Origin: Noviherbaspirillum saxi
GTDB lineage: Bacteria; Pseudomonadota; Gammaproteobacteria; Burkholderiales; Burkholderiaceae_D
NCBI RefSeq assembly: GCF_003591035.1
Contig: NZ_QYUO01000002.1
Span: 744,001-808,000 of the forward strand
DNA length: 64,000 nt
Reading direction: 5' to 3'
Each line of letters starts with the position of its first letter. Position 1 is the stretch's first letter. Below are positions 8,815 to 16,657 of the stretch, piece after piece. Below the pieces are notes generated by a model that was not told the origin of the DNA, ran no database searches, and was given only the letters and a program-made list of their open reading frames with translations. Made by a program: the position numbers and the translations under genes.

Positions 8815-9621
8815 CTAATCTGACAAACCAACCGCGCGTTCGATGGAGCGTGTCATCTCCATCAACAGCGGAGCAACGCGCTTCTCCAGCATGCCTCGCT
8901 TGACCTGGCTGCCTGGCATGGCGCAATTGAAGAGTAGCGGGCGGTTCAGGTGAACGATCTTCGAGTACACGCCCACGCCATGGACGCCCAGGCCTGCATC
9001 GCCTTCATTGACCGCAAAGCCGCGTTTGGGGTAGTTCGCGATGTTGGCGCGCACCGCATCGATATGGGCGTGATATTCGTCAGGACGGTCCTGCTCGGCA
9101 TCGGCGAGAATCCGCGCCAGATTGCTCTTCGAGAGAGTGGCCAGATAGGCTCGGCCCATTGCGGTTGTCAGCACGGAGCGCGTCGCGCCGGCACCCGGCT
9201 TGGCCGGTGTTCCTTCCTTGTGCACGCAGGATTCAAGATAAGTGACTTCGAGGTGATGGGCCACACCCATCGACACGGCGCCTTCGATCGTATCCGCCAC
9301 CTTCTGCATCATAGGATGCGCAATATGGCGAACCTGCAAGCCAAGGAGATACGGATAGCCCAGCGCCAAAACCTGTGCTCCAACAAAATACTTGTCAAGG
9401 TTGGGATCCCAGTCCAGATAGCCCAGCTGGTAGAGGGTGCGACACAGGCGCGATACCGTTGCGCGCGGTAACTGCAGCCTTTCAACCAGTTCGCTGTTTC
9501 CCATTGGCCTCGGTTCATTCACGAAGCAGCGAAGTAGCGCAAACCCTTTTGCGAGCAAGCCGCCGAAGGATGGGTCTACTTCGCGGCGTTCAGCAATATA
9601 AAGTTCGACTGGCTTGTTCAT
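8815..9621 (-). CDS. IclR-family transcriptional regulator
   Basis: A 268-aa IclR regulator. It has an N-terminal winged helix-turn-helix (GNSELVERLQLPRATVSRLCRTLYQLGYL, residues about 41-69) and a C-terminal GAF-like effector domain (VSMGVAHHLEVTYLES, SVLTTAMGRAYLA, NYPKRGFAVNEGDAGLGVHGVGV). It sits at the head of the minus-strand operon and is divergent from the CoA-transferase gene at 9954, so it is the likely local regulator of one or both. The perfect palindrome at 9686-9704 in the divergent gap is a candidate operator. It belongs to the same subfamily as the two IclR genes at 11229 and 12225. Confidence 0.92.
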   Translation of the reverse strand: MNKPVELYIAERREVDPSFGGLLAKGFALLRCFVNEPRPMGNSELVERLQLPRATVSRLCRTLYQLGYLDWDPNLDKYFVGAQVLALGYPYLLGLQVRHIAHPMMQKVADTIEGAVSMGVAHHLEVTYLESCVHKEGTPAKPGAGATRSVLTTAMGRAYLATLSKSNLARILADAEQDRPDEYHAHIDAVRANIANYPKRGFAVNEGDAGLGVHGVGVYSKIVHLNRPLLFNCAMPGSQVKRGMLEKRVAPLLMEMTRSIERAVGLSD

Positions 9622-9685
9622 AGGATCCCCGTCAGTTGGATGTAGTCTGGTTGACGGAGGAAGAGATTGTCAATAAATGAGATTG

Positions 9686-9704
9686 ATTCCCACATATTGG
9701 GAAT
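9686..9704. promoter_or_regulatory. perfect palindrome ATTCCCA-N5-TGGGAAT, candidate IclR operator
   Basis: Two perfect 7-bp inverted arms (ATTCCCA and TGGGAAT) flank the spacer CATAT, 65 bp upstream of the IclR start codon. A related imperfect copy lies at 495-511 upstream of the porin gene at the other end of the run. IclR proteins bind short imperfect palindromes near their own promoters, which fits. Assignment to this regulator is inference. Confidence 0.5.
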
Positions 9705-9863
9705 AGAGACAGTCCTTGCCCTTATGGCTATAGGGAAATCTTTATTGCAAACGGGAACATACCGCGTCATATATCTCGGTTCTTTGCGACATAAAGTTCA
9801 TGTCAATGAATCGTTAAAGCCAAAACACTGGCACAGCGATAGCCGGCTCTTTAATTGAATGCC

Positions 9864-9881
9864 GTTCAAGATATCGAAACA
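9864..9881 (+). promoter_or_regulatory. 18-bp site shared with 13085-13102 (copy 1)
   Basis: GTTCAAGATATCGAAACA lies 73 bp upstream of the CoA-transferase start and is identical to the sequence at 13085-13102 upstream of the acyl-CoA dehydrogenase gene. It is a near-palindrome around GATATC. Both downstream genes belong to the same acyl-CoA module and each is next to an IclR gene, so this is probably an IclR-type operator linking the two transcription units. Confidence 0.6.
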
Positions 9882-9953
9882 CTGCTTGTGGCACGTATTT
9901 CGTTCAAGGAGACTGCTTCCGTTCACATTGCATTCATTTAACACGGAGCAGGC

Positions 9954-11165
9954 ATGACACACTCCCAGCCGTACACACCCGCTGCATCAGGTCCTTTGTC
10001 CGGTATTCGGATTCTCGATATGGCCACCGTTCTTGCTGCTCCATTCAGTGCGACCCTGTGTGGCGACATGGGAGCGGAGGTGATCAAGCTTGAACTGCCG
10101 GATGGCAGTGACTCTTTGCGCACTCTCGCGCCGGTCGATCTGTTCTGGAAGGTGACCAATCGCGGTAAAAAAGGTATTACCCTCGACGTGCGCAAGCCGG
10201 AAGGAAAAGCGCTGTTTTTAAAGCTGGTTGCTACCGTCGACGTGCTTGTTGAAAACTTTCGTACCGGCACCCTGGATAAGTGGGGGCTCGACATTGCCAC
10301 GCTCCATGCCGCCAACCCGAAGCTGATCGTCTTGCGGCTCACCGGCTTTGGTCAGACCGGACCCTATGCAGCGCGTCCCGGATTTGCGCGTATCTTTGAA
10401 GCGATGAGTGGTTTTGCCAACTTGACGGGCGATATGCAGAGTGGACCGCAGCACATGAATTATCCACTGGGCGATGTCGTCTCCGGATTGTTCGGGGCCT
10501 TTTCGATCGCCAGCGCGATTGCGCAACGGGCACTGCATCCGCAACAGCACGGCGTGGAAATCGACTTGTCGGCGACCGAAGCGATGCTGCGTCTGCTGGA
10601 CCCGCTCGCGGCAGAATATGAAAGCGAGGGTGTGTCCCGTCAGCGCGCCGGCAACCGTGCAACCTATACCGCGCCATCGAACATGTACCGTACAGGCGAT
10701 GGCGCTTACATCACGGTGGTCGGTTCAACGGCCATCATCTTCAGGCGGCTGTGCAATGCAATGCAAAGACCAGAACTCGCCGACGACGAGCGCTTCTGTT
10801 CCAACCCGGCGCGCATGAAGCATGTTGACGAGCTTGACGGAATCATCGCGCAGTGGTGTCTCGCCCATAGCTATGCGGCGATTGCCAATGCATTGGAGGA
10901 GCATGGTGTGCCTTTCAGCAAGATCTATTCGATTGCCGATGTTGTCGCCGATCCGCATTACCAGTCGCGGCAAGCGTTGATCCGCCTACCTGACCCCGAG
11001 CACGGATCGTTGCCGGCGCCATGTATCGTGCCACGCATGACAGGCTTCGAACCCGCACCGCCGCGCACCGGCCCTGCCCTCGGGGAGCATAATGAGGAAA
11101 TCCTGTCATCGCTGGGAGTGCCGGGAAATGAAATTGATCGCCTGCGCAGCGCAGGTGTAATCTGA
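9954..11165 (+). CDS. CaiB/BaiF-family (class III) CoA-transferase
   Basis: A 403-aa class III CoA transferase, which moves CoA between carboxylic acids through an aspartyl-CoA mixed anhydride. Family blocks are GIRILDMATVLAAPFSATLCGDMGAEVIKLE (18-48), VLVENFRTGTLDKWGL, LRLTGFGQTGPYAARPGF, and the catalytic Asp in NYPLGDVVSGLFG (Asp174). The C-terminus has the usual HDLFASNPxR-like ERFCSNPARM and GVPFSKI blocks. The start has GGAG 5 nt upstream. Together with the two acyl-CoA dehydrogenases downstream it suggests activation and alpha,beta-oxidation of an organic acid imported by the Bug protein at 14444. The substrate is not deducible. Confidence 0.92.
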   Translation: MTHSQPYTPAASGPLSGIRILDMATVLAAPFSATLCGDMGAEVIKLELPDGSDSLRTLAPVDLFWKVTNRGKKGITLDVRKPEGKALFLKLVATVDVLVENFRTGTLDKWGLDIATLHAANPKLIVLRLTGFGQTGPYAARPGFARIFEAMSGFANLTGDMQSGPQHMNYPLGDVVSGLFGAFSIASAIAQRALHPQQHGVEIDLSATEAMLRLLDPLAAEYESEGVSRQRAGNRATYTAPSNMYRTGDGAYITVVGSTAIIFRRLCNAMQRPELADDERFCSNPARMKHVDELDGIIAQWCLAHSYAAIANALEEHGVPFSKIYSIADVVADPHYQSRQALIRLPDPEHGSLPAPCIVPRMTGFEPAPPRTGPALGEHNEEILSSLGVPGNEIDRLRSAGVI

Positions 11166-11228
11166 TCGGCGGTCTGGCTGATAGGGCGATTGCAGTCATG
11201 CTGGAACACCGGTCGCAGGATGGTCGCA

Positions 11229-12038
11229 ATGAACGATAACAAGCCCGATAATAAGCCCGACAGCGAAGCAGAAGAAAAGGACCCGCAATTCGCGACGACT
11301 CTGGCGCGCGGCATCGATATCCTGCTGAGCTATCGCGTAGGAGAATCGCTCCTCGGCAATCGGGAATTCGTGCAGCGCACCGGACTGTCAAAGACCACCG
11401 TGGCACGGCTAACCCATACGCTTACTTGTCTCGGCTATTTGCGCCACGATGCCAAACTGGAAAAATACCGGCTCGGTCCTGCGGTCCTCTCCATGGGCTA
11501 TCCACTTTTGGCAAACATGCAGATCCGGCAGATAGCCCGGCCACTGATGCGGGAGATGTCGGTACAGACCGGCGGGGCAGTATCGCTCGGCATTCGCGAC
11601 CGCACCCATATGATCTACGTCGAAACCTCGCGTTCGACCGACAGGCTGGTAATGACGCCGGATATAGGAGCGCCGATACCCATCCTCACCACGGCCATGG
11701 GCCGTGCCTGGCTGTGCAGGGCACCCGCTGATGAACGGGAATCCGTGCTCAACCAAATCCGCGTCAAGGACCCGGAGCATTATCAACGCTTTTATCAGGG
11801 CGCGATGCAGGCAATGCGTTCATATGAACAGCGCCACTACTGCGCCAACCGCGGGGAATGGAGCAGCGATGTGTATGGCTTCGCAGTACCGCTGTCACGG
11901 CGGCTCGACTCCAATTTGTTCGTATTCAACTGTGGCATACCTGCGGTCAATGGCCCCTATGCAGCGATCGAACGCGAGGTAGCGCCCAAACTGGTGTCAC
12001 TCGTGCGCAGTATCGAGGTGATGCTCGGTTTTACCTAG
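11229..12038 (+). CDS. IclR-family transcriptional regulator
   Basis: A 269-aa IclR protein with N-terminal wHTH (NREFVQRTGLSKTTVARLTHTLTCLGYL) and effector domain (GGAVSLGIRDRTHMIYVETSR, ILTTAMGRAWL, VYGFAVPLSRR, FVFNCGIPA). The ATG at 11229 is preferred because the protein then starts like its paralogue, although ATGs at 11190 and 11220 are possible. It is strongly similar to the convergent IclR at 12225 (same SLGIRDR, YVETSR, GRAWL and FNCG blocks), so the two are recent paralogues flanking the dehydrogenase and CoA-transferase genes. Its TAG stop codon is formed by the end of the MITE-like element that begins at 12036, so the native C-terminus may have been altered. Confidence 0.9.
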   Translation: MNDNKPDNKPDSEAEEKDPQFATTLARGIDILLSYRVGESLLGNREFVQRTGLSKTTVARLTHTLTCLGYLRHDAKLEKYRLGPAVLSMGYPLLANMQIRQIARPLMREMSVQTGGAVSLGIRDRTHMIYVETSRSTDRLVMTPDIGAPIPILTTAMGRAWLCRAPADERESVLNQIRVKDPEHYQRFYQGAMQAMRSYEQRHYCANRGEWSSDVYGFAVPLSRRLDSNLFVFNCGIPAVNGPYAAIEREVAPKLVSLVRSIEVMLGFT

Positions 12039-12221
12039 AGCGGATTGCATATCGGTGTGAGGGTAGCGAAGCGGTCTGCCGCGTTGCCTGGGGATGAGTG
12101 CAAGGCGCCAAGCGGAGGCAGGGCGGCCCGCGTAAGGGTGGTTCCCTGTCGAGCATTGGCAACGCCGCAATCGCCACAGGCAACACGGCAGAACCCATAC
12201 ACTGATACGCGATCCGCTCTA
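12036..12221. repeat. MITE-like element, TA-flanked, 182-bp core with about 26-bp terminal inverted repeats
   Basis: The core 12038-12219 starts GAGCGGATTGCATATCGGTG and ends with the near-inverse (CACTGATACGCGATCCGCTC), flanked on both sides by TA (12036-12037 and 12220-12221), a Tc1/mariner- or IS630-type target duplication. The interior is GC-rich with no ORF. The left TA plus G makes the TAG stop of the IclR gene. A second element of the same design is at 40696-40855. Confidence 0.7.
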
Positions 12222-12224
12222 ACA

Positions 12225-13040
12225 TCAAAGGTGGCGCGGAAACACGGCCGCATCCACTTGCTTCACCATGTCAATCAAGCGCTTCCCCAGCTTGTCTTCG
12301 ATTGTCTTGCTTTTAAGGCGACTGGTCAGGACGCCGCAATTGAATACCAGGATCTCCCCATCCACCGGGGTATGCATCGGCACCGCGATCGCATGGACGT
12401 CTTGCTGCCATTCGCCGTGCGATACGCAGTATCCTTTCTCCGCGAGATCCTTGCGTGCACGCTCGACGATCTGCACATTGCGTGTGTGTTCCGCAGGACG
12501 CTGCGCCCGGATCTCTGCCAGCACTCTTTCGCAGTCGATCGCGACTGCCTGTGCCAGCCAGGCTCGTCCTATCGCGCTATCCATGATCGGCAACGACGCG
12601 CCGATGTCCGGACGGAACGCCGCCGCCTCGTGTCCGCGGCTGGTTTCGATGTACACCATGTTGATCCTGTCCCGGATACCGAGTGACACCGAGCCATTTG
12701 CATAATCCGCCAGTTCTTTCATTAACGGCCTTGCGATTTGCCTCACCCGAAGACTGGCCAATAAAGGATATCCCAACGACAGGGCGGTCGGGCCCAGTTG
12801 ATAGCGGCGAAGGTGTGCATCGTAAGTCAGCAAGCCGCGTGCGAGCAGCGTGTAGGTCAAGCGGGATATCGTGGCCTTTGACAGACCGGTGCGCTCAGCC
12901 AGTTCCTTGTTGCTGAGCATGGGTGAACCAACACGAAAACACTGGAGCAAGCCAAGGCCATGGGCCAGGGTGGTCGCGAAACTCGGATCGGGATGATGAG
13001 CGGTGGTACGCATGAGTGGCGCAATGTTAGACAGGATCAT
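12225..13040 (-). CDS. IclR-family transcriptional regulator
   Basis: About 271 aa; wHTH (LSNKELAERTGLSKATISRLTYTLLARGLL), then effector domain (GSVSLGIRDRINMVYIETSR, DSAIGRAWLA, GYCVSHGEWQQDVHAIAVPM, VFNCGVL). Start candidates are ATGs at 13061, 13040 and 13013, none with a strong ribosome site; 13040 is a compromise. It is convergent with the IclR paralogue at 11229 and divergent from the acyl-CoA dehydrogenase at 13203. That makes it the obvious regulator of the dehydrogenase operon, with the shared 18-bp site at 13085 lying between them. The much longer reading frame extending to 14375 is antisense to the dehydrogenase and not real. Confidence 0.88.
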   Translation of the reverse strand: MILSNIAPLMRTTAHHPDPSFATTLAHGLGLLQCFRVGSPMLSNKELAERTGLSKATISRLTYTLLARGLLTYDAHLRRYQLGPTALSLGYPLLASLRVRQIARPLMKELADYANGSVSLGIRDRINMVYIETSRGHEAAAFRPDIGASLPIMDSAIGRAWLAQAVAIDCERVLAEIRAQRPAEHTRNVQIVERARKDLAEKGYCVSHGEWQQDVHAIAVPMHTPVDGEILVFNCGVLTSRLKSKTIEDKLGKRLIDMVKQVDAAVFPRHL

Positions 13041-13084
13041 GACATCAATCTTACCCGTCATCGTCGAACAAAATACGGGCTGAT

Positions 13085-13102
13085 GTTCAAGATATCGAAA
13101 CA
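13085..13102 (+). promoter_or_regulatory. 18-bp site shared with 9864-9881 (copy 2)
   Basis: GTTCAAGATATCGAAACA, identical to 9864-9881, lies in the 162-bp divergent gap between the IclR gene (start about 13040) and the acyl-CoA dehydrogenase start at 13203. The position suits an operator controlling both directions. The exact match over 18 bp beside two genes of one pathway is unlikely to be chance, but no promoter elements are assigned. Confidence 0.6.
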
Positions 13103-13202
13103 TTGGTTTCGCATTGACGATGTTCTGGCTAGTCTGGCTTCTGACAGAGATCGGTACATTCAGGCAGCAACACAATACATCCCAAACAATGGAGCGACAT
13201 AC

Positions 13203-14369
13203 ATGATCCGGGACCCAGAAGGTTTCAATATTTTTCTTGGCGACTTGCGCCGTTTCGTGAAGGAACGCTTGGTCCCGCATGAAAAGACCGTCATGGAAAG
13301 GGATGAGGTGCCAACCGAGATCGTCCGCGACATGGCGGCGCAGGGCATGTTCGGCTATTCGATCCCCGAGCAATATGGCGGTGCCGGCATGACCACCGAG
13401 GAACTCGTGCTCGCCGCAATGGAGCTGTCGCAGTGTTCGGTCGCCTTCCGTGCACGCGTTGGCACCAATACCGGGATCGGTTCCGAAGCCCTTGTGGCAG
13501 ATGGTACCCAAGAGCAAAAGAAAAAGTACCTGCCTGGCCTTGCCAGTGGTGAAATTACCGGTTGCTTCGCCCTGACCGAACCCGATGCCGGATCGGAAGC
13601 CACCGCACTCAAGTCGACGGCACGCCGCGAAGGCGATGTCTACATTCTTAACGGCACTAAATGTTTCATTACCAATGCGCCGATCGCCGGCGTGTTCACC
13701 GTGATGGCGCGTACGAACCCCGCGGAACCCGGCGCGGCTGGTATTTCCGCCTTTATCGTCGAAAGGGATACGCCTGGTCTCTCGACCGGTGCGCCGTATC
13801 GCAAGATGGGCCAGGAGGGCTCGCCTGTATCGGAAGTGCATTTCAACGATTGCCGTGTCCCCGCCGCCAATCTGATCGGTGGCGAGGAAGGCGTAGGATT
13901 CCGTACTGCGATGAAAGTCCTGAACAAGCAACGCATTCATCTTGCGGCGCTCTGTACGGGGCCGGCAATCCGGATGCTGGACGAAGCGATCCGCTTCGTC
14001 ATGGAACGCCGTCAGTTCGGCCAGCAACTGGCCGATTTCCAGCTCATCCAGGCGATGATCGCCGATTGCCAGACTGAAATCCATGCCGCCCGTGCGCTGA
14101 TCCTGGAAACCGCCCGGCAGCGCGACCGGGGAGAAGACGTGTCGCTGTCGGCTTCGATATGCAAATACTTCGCTTCGGAAATGTGCGGTCGCGTGGCGGA
14201 CCGCTGCGTACAGATGTTTGGCGGCTACGGCTACATCGCGGACTATGGCATTGAACACTTTTACCGCGACGTGCGGCTGTTCCGTTTGTACGAGGGCACC
14301 AGCCAGATCCATCAGCTCAACATCGCCAAACGTACGCTGGCAACGCACGGATACCGGGAAGGAAAATGA
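13203..14369 (+). CDS. acyl-CoA dehydrogenase
   Basis: A 388-aa flavoprotein that introduces an alpha,beta double bond into an acyl-CoA and passes electrons to ETF. Blocks visible: N-terminal helical domain (to about 120); FAD/substrate motifs GCFALTEPDAGSEATALKSTARR and KCFITNAPIAGVF; EERRQFGQ-like VMERRQFGQQLADFQLIQ; MFGGYGYIADYGIEHFYRDVR; and the catalytic base Glu364 in LYEGTSQIHQ. The ATG at 13203 has GGAG 8 nt upstream; longer starts have no family support. First gene of a plus-strand operon with a Bug protein and a second dehydrogenase. Likely regulated by the adjacent IclR. Chain length or structure of the substrate is not deducible. Confidence 0.93.
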   Translation: MIRDPEGFNIFLGDLRRFVKERLVPHEKTVMERDEVPTEIVRDMAAQGMFGYSIPEQYGGAGMTTEELVLAAMELSQCSVAFRARVGTNTGIGSEALVADGTQEQKKKYLPGLASGEITGCFALTEPDAGSEATALKSTARREGDVYILNGTKCFITNAPIAGVFTVMARTNPAEPGAAGISAFIVERDTPGLSTGAPYRKMGQEGSPVSEVHFNDCRVPAANLIGGEEGVGFRTAMKVLNKQRIHLAALCTGPAIRMLDEAIRFVMERRQFGQQLADFQLIQAMIADCQTEIHAARALILETARQRDRGEDVSLSASICKYFASEMCGRVADRCVQMFGGYGYIADYGIEHFYRDVRLFRLYEGTSQIHQLNIAKRTLATHGYREGK

Positions 14370-14443
14370 AAACATTTCACCAGTCAGGCCGCATCAAAGC
14401 AATGCGGAAATGAGAAGCAAGCCATCAAGGATAAGGAGACATC

Positions 14444-15409
14444 ATGCTGAAGACATTACTCACTACTGTGGTTGCCGCAGTCGCCATCGCCCAGCCGGCA
14501 ATGGCCGAACCAGGCTATCCCGCCAAGCCGATCAGGATGATCGTGCCATTCGCACCGGGTGGTTCGACCGATGTGGTAGCGCGCATTCTGAGCGCTGAAC
14601 TCAAGAATGAGCTCGGGCAGCCGATTATCGTCGAAAACAAGCCTGGTGCGGGGGGCAACATCGGCGATGCCGCGGCCAAGTCGGCGCCCGACGGCTATAC
14701 CATCCTGATGGCGGCGGCCGGTCCCACCGTGATCAATCCCAGTCTGTACAGCAAGATGTCCTACGATCCGGTCAAGGACCTCGCACCGGTGACCATGCTC
14801 GTGCGCGAACATAATCTGATGGCAATCAATCCTTCGATTCCCGCAAAGACACTGCAGGAATTCATTGCCTATGCCAAGTCCAAGCCAAACGAGATCAACT
14901 TCGGATCGCCTGGCAATGGTAGCCCGGCCCAGCTTGCCGGCGAGCTGCTGAACCAGATGGCCGGCTTGAAAATGACGCACGTGGGCTATAAAGGTAGCGG
15001 CCCTGCGGTCGTCGACTTGGTGGCCGGCCATATCGGGATGATGATCGACAACATGCCGGCACTGCTGCCGCATGTGCAGAGCGGCAAGCTGCGTGCAATT
15101 GCCATCCCCAGCGAAAAGCGCGCCACCGCGATGCCGGACGTGCCCACCTTTGCCGAGGCTGGAATGAAGGACTTTGTGATCACGGCATGGAAAGGTGTGA
15201 TGGTACCTGCCGGCACGCCGCGCGACGTGGTCAGTAAGCTGCAGACAAGCATTGCCAAGGTCATGGCCAAGCCGGAAATCAAAAAGCGCATGATAGAAAT
15301 GGGAGCGGAACCCGTCGCTAATACGCCGGAGCAGTTCGGCAGCATCATCAAAAATGAAACCGCATGGTGGGCGGCTCTGGTGAAATCCACCGGCACCAAG
15401 CTTGAATGA
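14444..15409 (+). CDS. Bug/TctC-family substrate-binding protein
   Basis: A 321-aa periplasmic receptor with a clear signal peptide (MLKTLLTTVVAAVAIAQPAMA). Family motifs: PIRMIVPFAPGGSTDVVAR, VENKPGAGGNIG, NFGSPGNGSPAQLAGE, VGYKGSGPAVVDLVAGH and MPDVPTFAEAG. The ATG has AAGGAG 6 nt upstream. Sits 74 bp after the first acyl-CoA dehydrogenase and 48 bp before the second, so its ligand is probably the acid that feeds this acyl-CoA pathway (inference). Confidence 0.93.
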   Translation: MLKTLLTTVVAAVAIAQPAMAEPGYPAKPIRMIVPFAPGGSTDVVARILSAELKNELGQPIIVENKPGAGGNIGDAAAKSAPDGYTILMAAAGPTVINPSLYSKMSYDPVKDLAPVTMLVREHNLMAINPSIPAKTLQEFIAYAKSKPNEINFGSPGNGSPAQLAGELLNQMAGLKMTHVGYKGSGPAVVDLVAGHIGMMIDNMPALLPHVQSGKLRAIAIPSEKRATAMPDVPTFAEAGMKDFVITAWKGVMVPAGTPRDVVSKLQTSIAKVMAKPEIKKRMIEMGAEPVANTPEQFGSIIKNETAWWAALVKSTGTKLE

Positions 15410-15457
15410 GCCGGGAAACTGACCGAACCTTATGCCAACGCATCGCGACCGCCAATT

Positions 15458-16633
15458 ATGTTAAGCCATCACCACACGAGCCAGTCCGACCTCGCACTCC
15501 TCCGGGAACGGCTGAGGCATTTCATCGAAACCGAAGCCATTCCCCGCGAAAATCCGGTCCTGGCACATGACGTTGACCGGCTCGATGCGGTGACCCGTGA
15601 TCTGCGGCAAAAGGCACGCGCTGCAGGGCTGTATGCGCCACAGTTGCCGAAAGAGCTGGGCGGCCTCGGCTTGAACTGGCAAGAGCGGGCGCCACTCCTG
15701 GAAGAAGCCGGGCGCAGTTTCCTCGGTCCTGGTGCGCTCAACTGCGCGCCGCCTGACCAGCCGAACATGATCAACCTTTTGCGTAACGGCACGCCGGCAC
15801 AGCAGCAGCGTTACCTGATGCCGCTGATCGAGGGTACGGTGCGTTCCTGTTTTGCAATGACGGAACCGGCACCCGGCGCCGGCTCGGATCCGGGCATGCT
15901 GGCGACCAGGGCGGTCAGACAGGGAGGGCATTGGCGCATTAACGGCCATAAGTGGTTCATCAGCGGCGCCGTCGGCGCTGCGTTTGCCATTGTCTTGGCA
16001 CAGACAGACGAGGGCGCAACCTTGTTCATCGTCGACGCTGACACACCCGGCTATGACGTCGTGCGCAATATCGGGAGTATGGATGGCTACCAGATCGGCG
16101 GCCATGGAGAAATCCGGCTTGTTGATTGTGAAGTCGGCGACGATGCGGTGCTGGGAGAAGTCGGCAAGGGCTTCGATTATGCGCAGGAGCGCCTTGAGCC
16201 GGCACGGCTGTCGCATTGCATGCGTTTCATCGGCCGTGCTTCGCGGGCGATGGAAATTGCACAACACTATGCCGCGCATCGCACTTCCTTTGGTCAACGG
16301 CTGTCGGATCTGCAGCAGATACAGGCAATGGTGGCCGACTCCCACATCGATCTTCATGCCAGCCGCTTGATGAGCCTGCACTGCGCAGCCCGGATGGATG
16401 CGGAACAATCGGTCAAGCATGAATCCGCGATGACCAAGATTTTTGTTTCAGAAGCCGTATATCGGGTCGCTGACCGGGCAGTGCAGATGATGGGAGCGCT
16501 TGGCATTTCGGACGACACGCCGGTCTCGATGATACTGCGTGAACTGCGACCTTTCCGCATCTACGATGGCGCAAGCGAGTTGCACCGCGCGACCATTGCC
16601 CGTCGCGTTTTCCGCGAAGAATTGCGACCCTAG
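15458..16633 (+). CDS. acyl-CoA dehydrogenase, ACAD10/11-like branch
   Basis: A 391-aa acyl-CoA dehydrogenase. Motifs: CFAMTEPAPGAGSDPGML, HWRINGHKWFISGAVGAAFA, RTSFGQRLSDLQQIQAMVADS, VQMMGALGISDDTP and IYDGASELHR. The base that is Glu in the classical family is Asp370 here, as known for the ACAD10/11-related branch, so this is not simply a copy of the dehydrogenase at 13203. The first domain is short and carries APQLPKELGGLGL. It lies 48 bp after the Bug gene. Two different dehydrogenases in one operon suggest successive oxidations or a heteromeric enzyme. No strong ribosome site precedes the ATG. Confidence 0.9.
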   Translation: MLSHHHTSQSDLALLRERLRHFIETEAIPRENPVLAHDVDRLDAVTRDLRQKARAAGLYAPQLPKELGGLGLNWQERAPLLEEAGRSFLGPGALNCAPPDQPNMINLLRNGTPAQQQRYLMPLIEGTVRSCFAMTEPAPGAGSDPGMLATRAVRQGGHWRINGHKWFISGAVGAAFAIVLAQTDEGATLFIVDADTPGYDVVRNIGSMDGYQIGGHGEIRLVDCEVGDDAVLGEVGKGFDYAQERLEPARLSHCMRFIGRASRAMEIAQHYAAHRTSFGQRLSDLQQIQAMVADSHIDLHASRLMSLHCAARMDAEQSVKHESAMTKIFVSEAVYRVADRAVQMMGALGISDDTPVSMILRELRPFRIYDGASELHRATIARRVFREELRP

Positions 16634-16657
16634 TGTAGATGGGACAGATTGACTGAA

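Larger units (their letters stand above)
9622..9953. other. divergent regulatory gap between IclR and CoA-transferase genes
   Basis: A 332-bp AT-richer stretch with no credible gene. It holds a perfect palindrome at 9686-9704, the 18-bp shared site at 9864-9881, and the GGAG-type ribosome site just before 9954. It must contain promoters for both directions. Confidence 0.6.

Noticed and set aside
13041..14375. Long minus-strand reading frame continuing the IclR frame upstream (total 716 codons)
   Set aside because: It runs antisense to the well-supported acyl-CoA dehydrogenase and has no family-like sequence; only the IclR part up to about 13040 is real.
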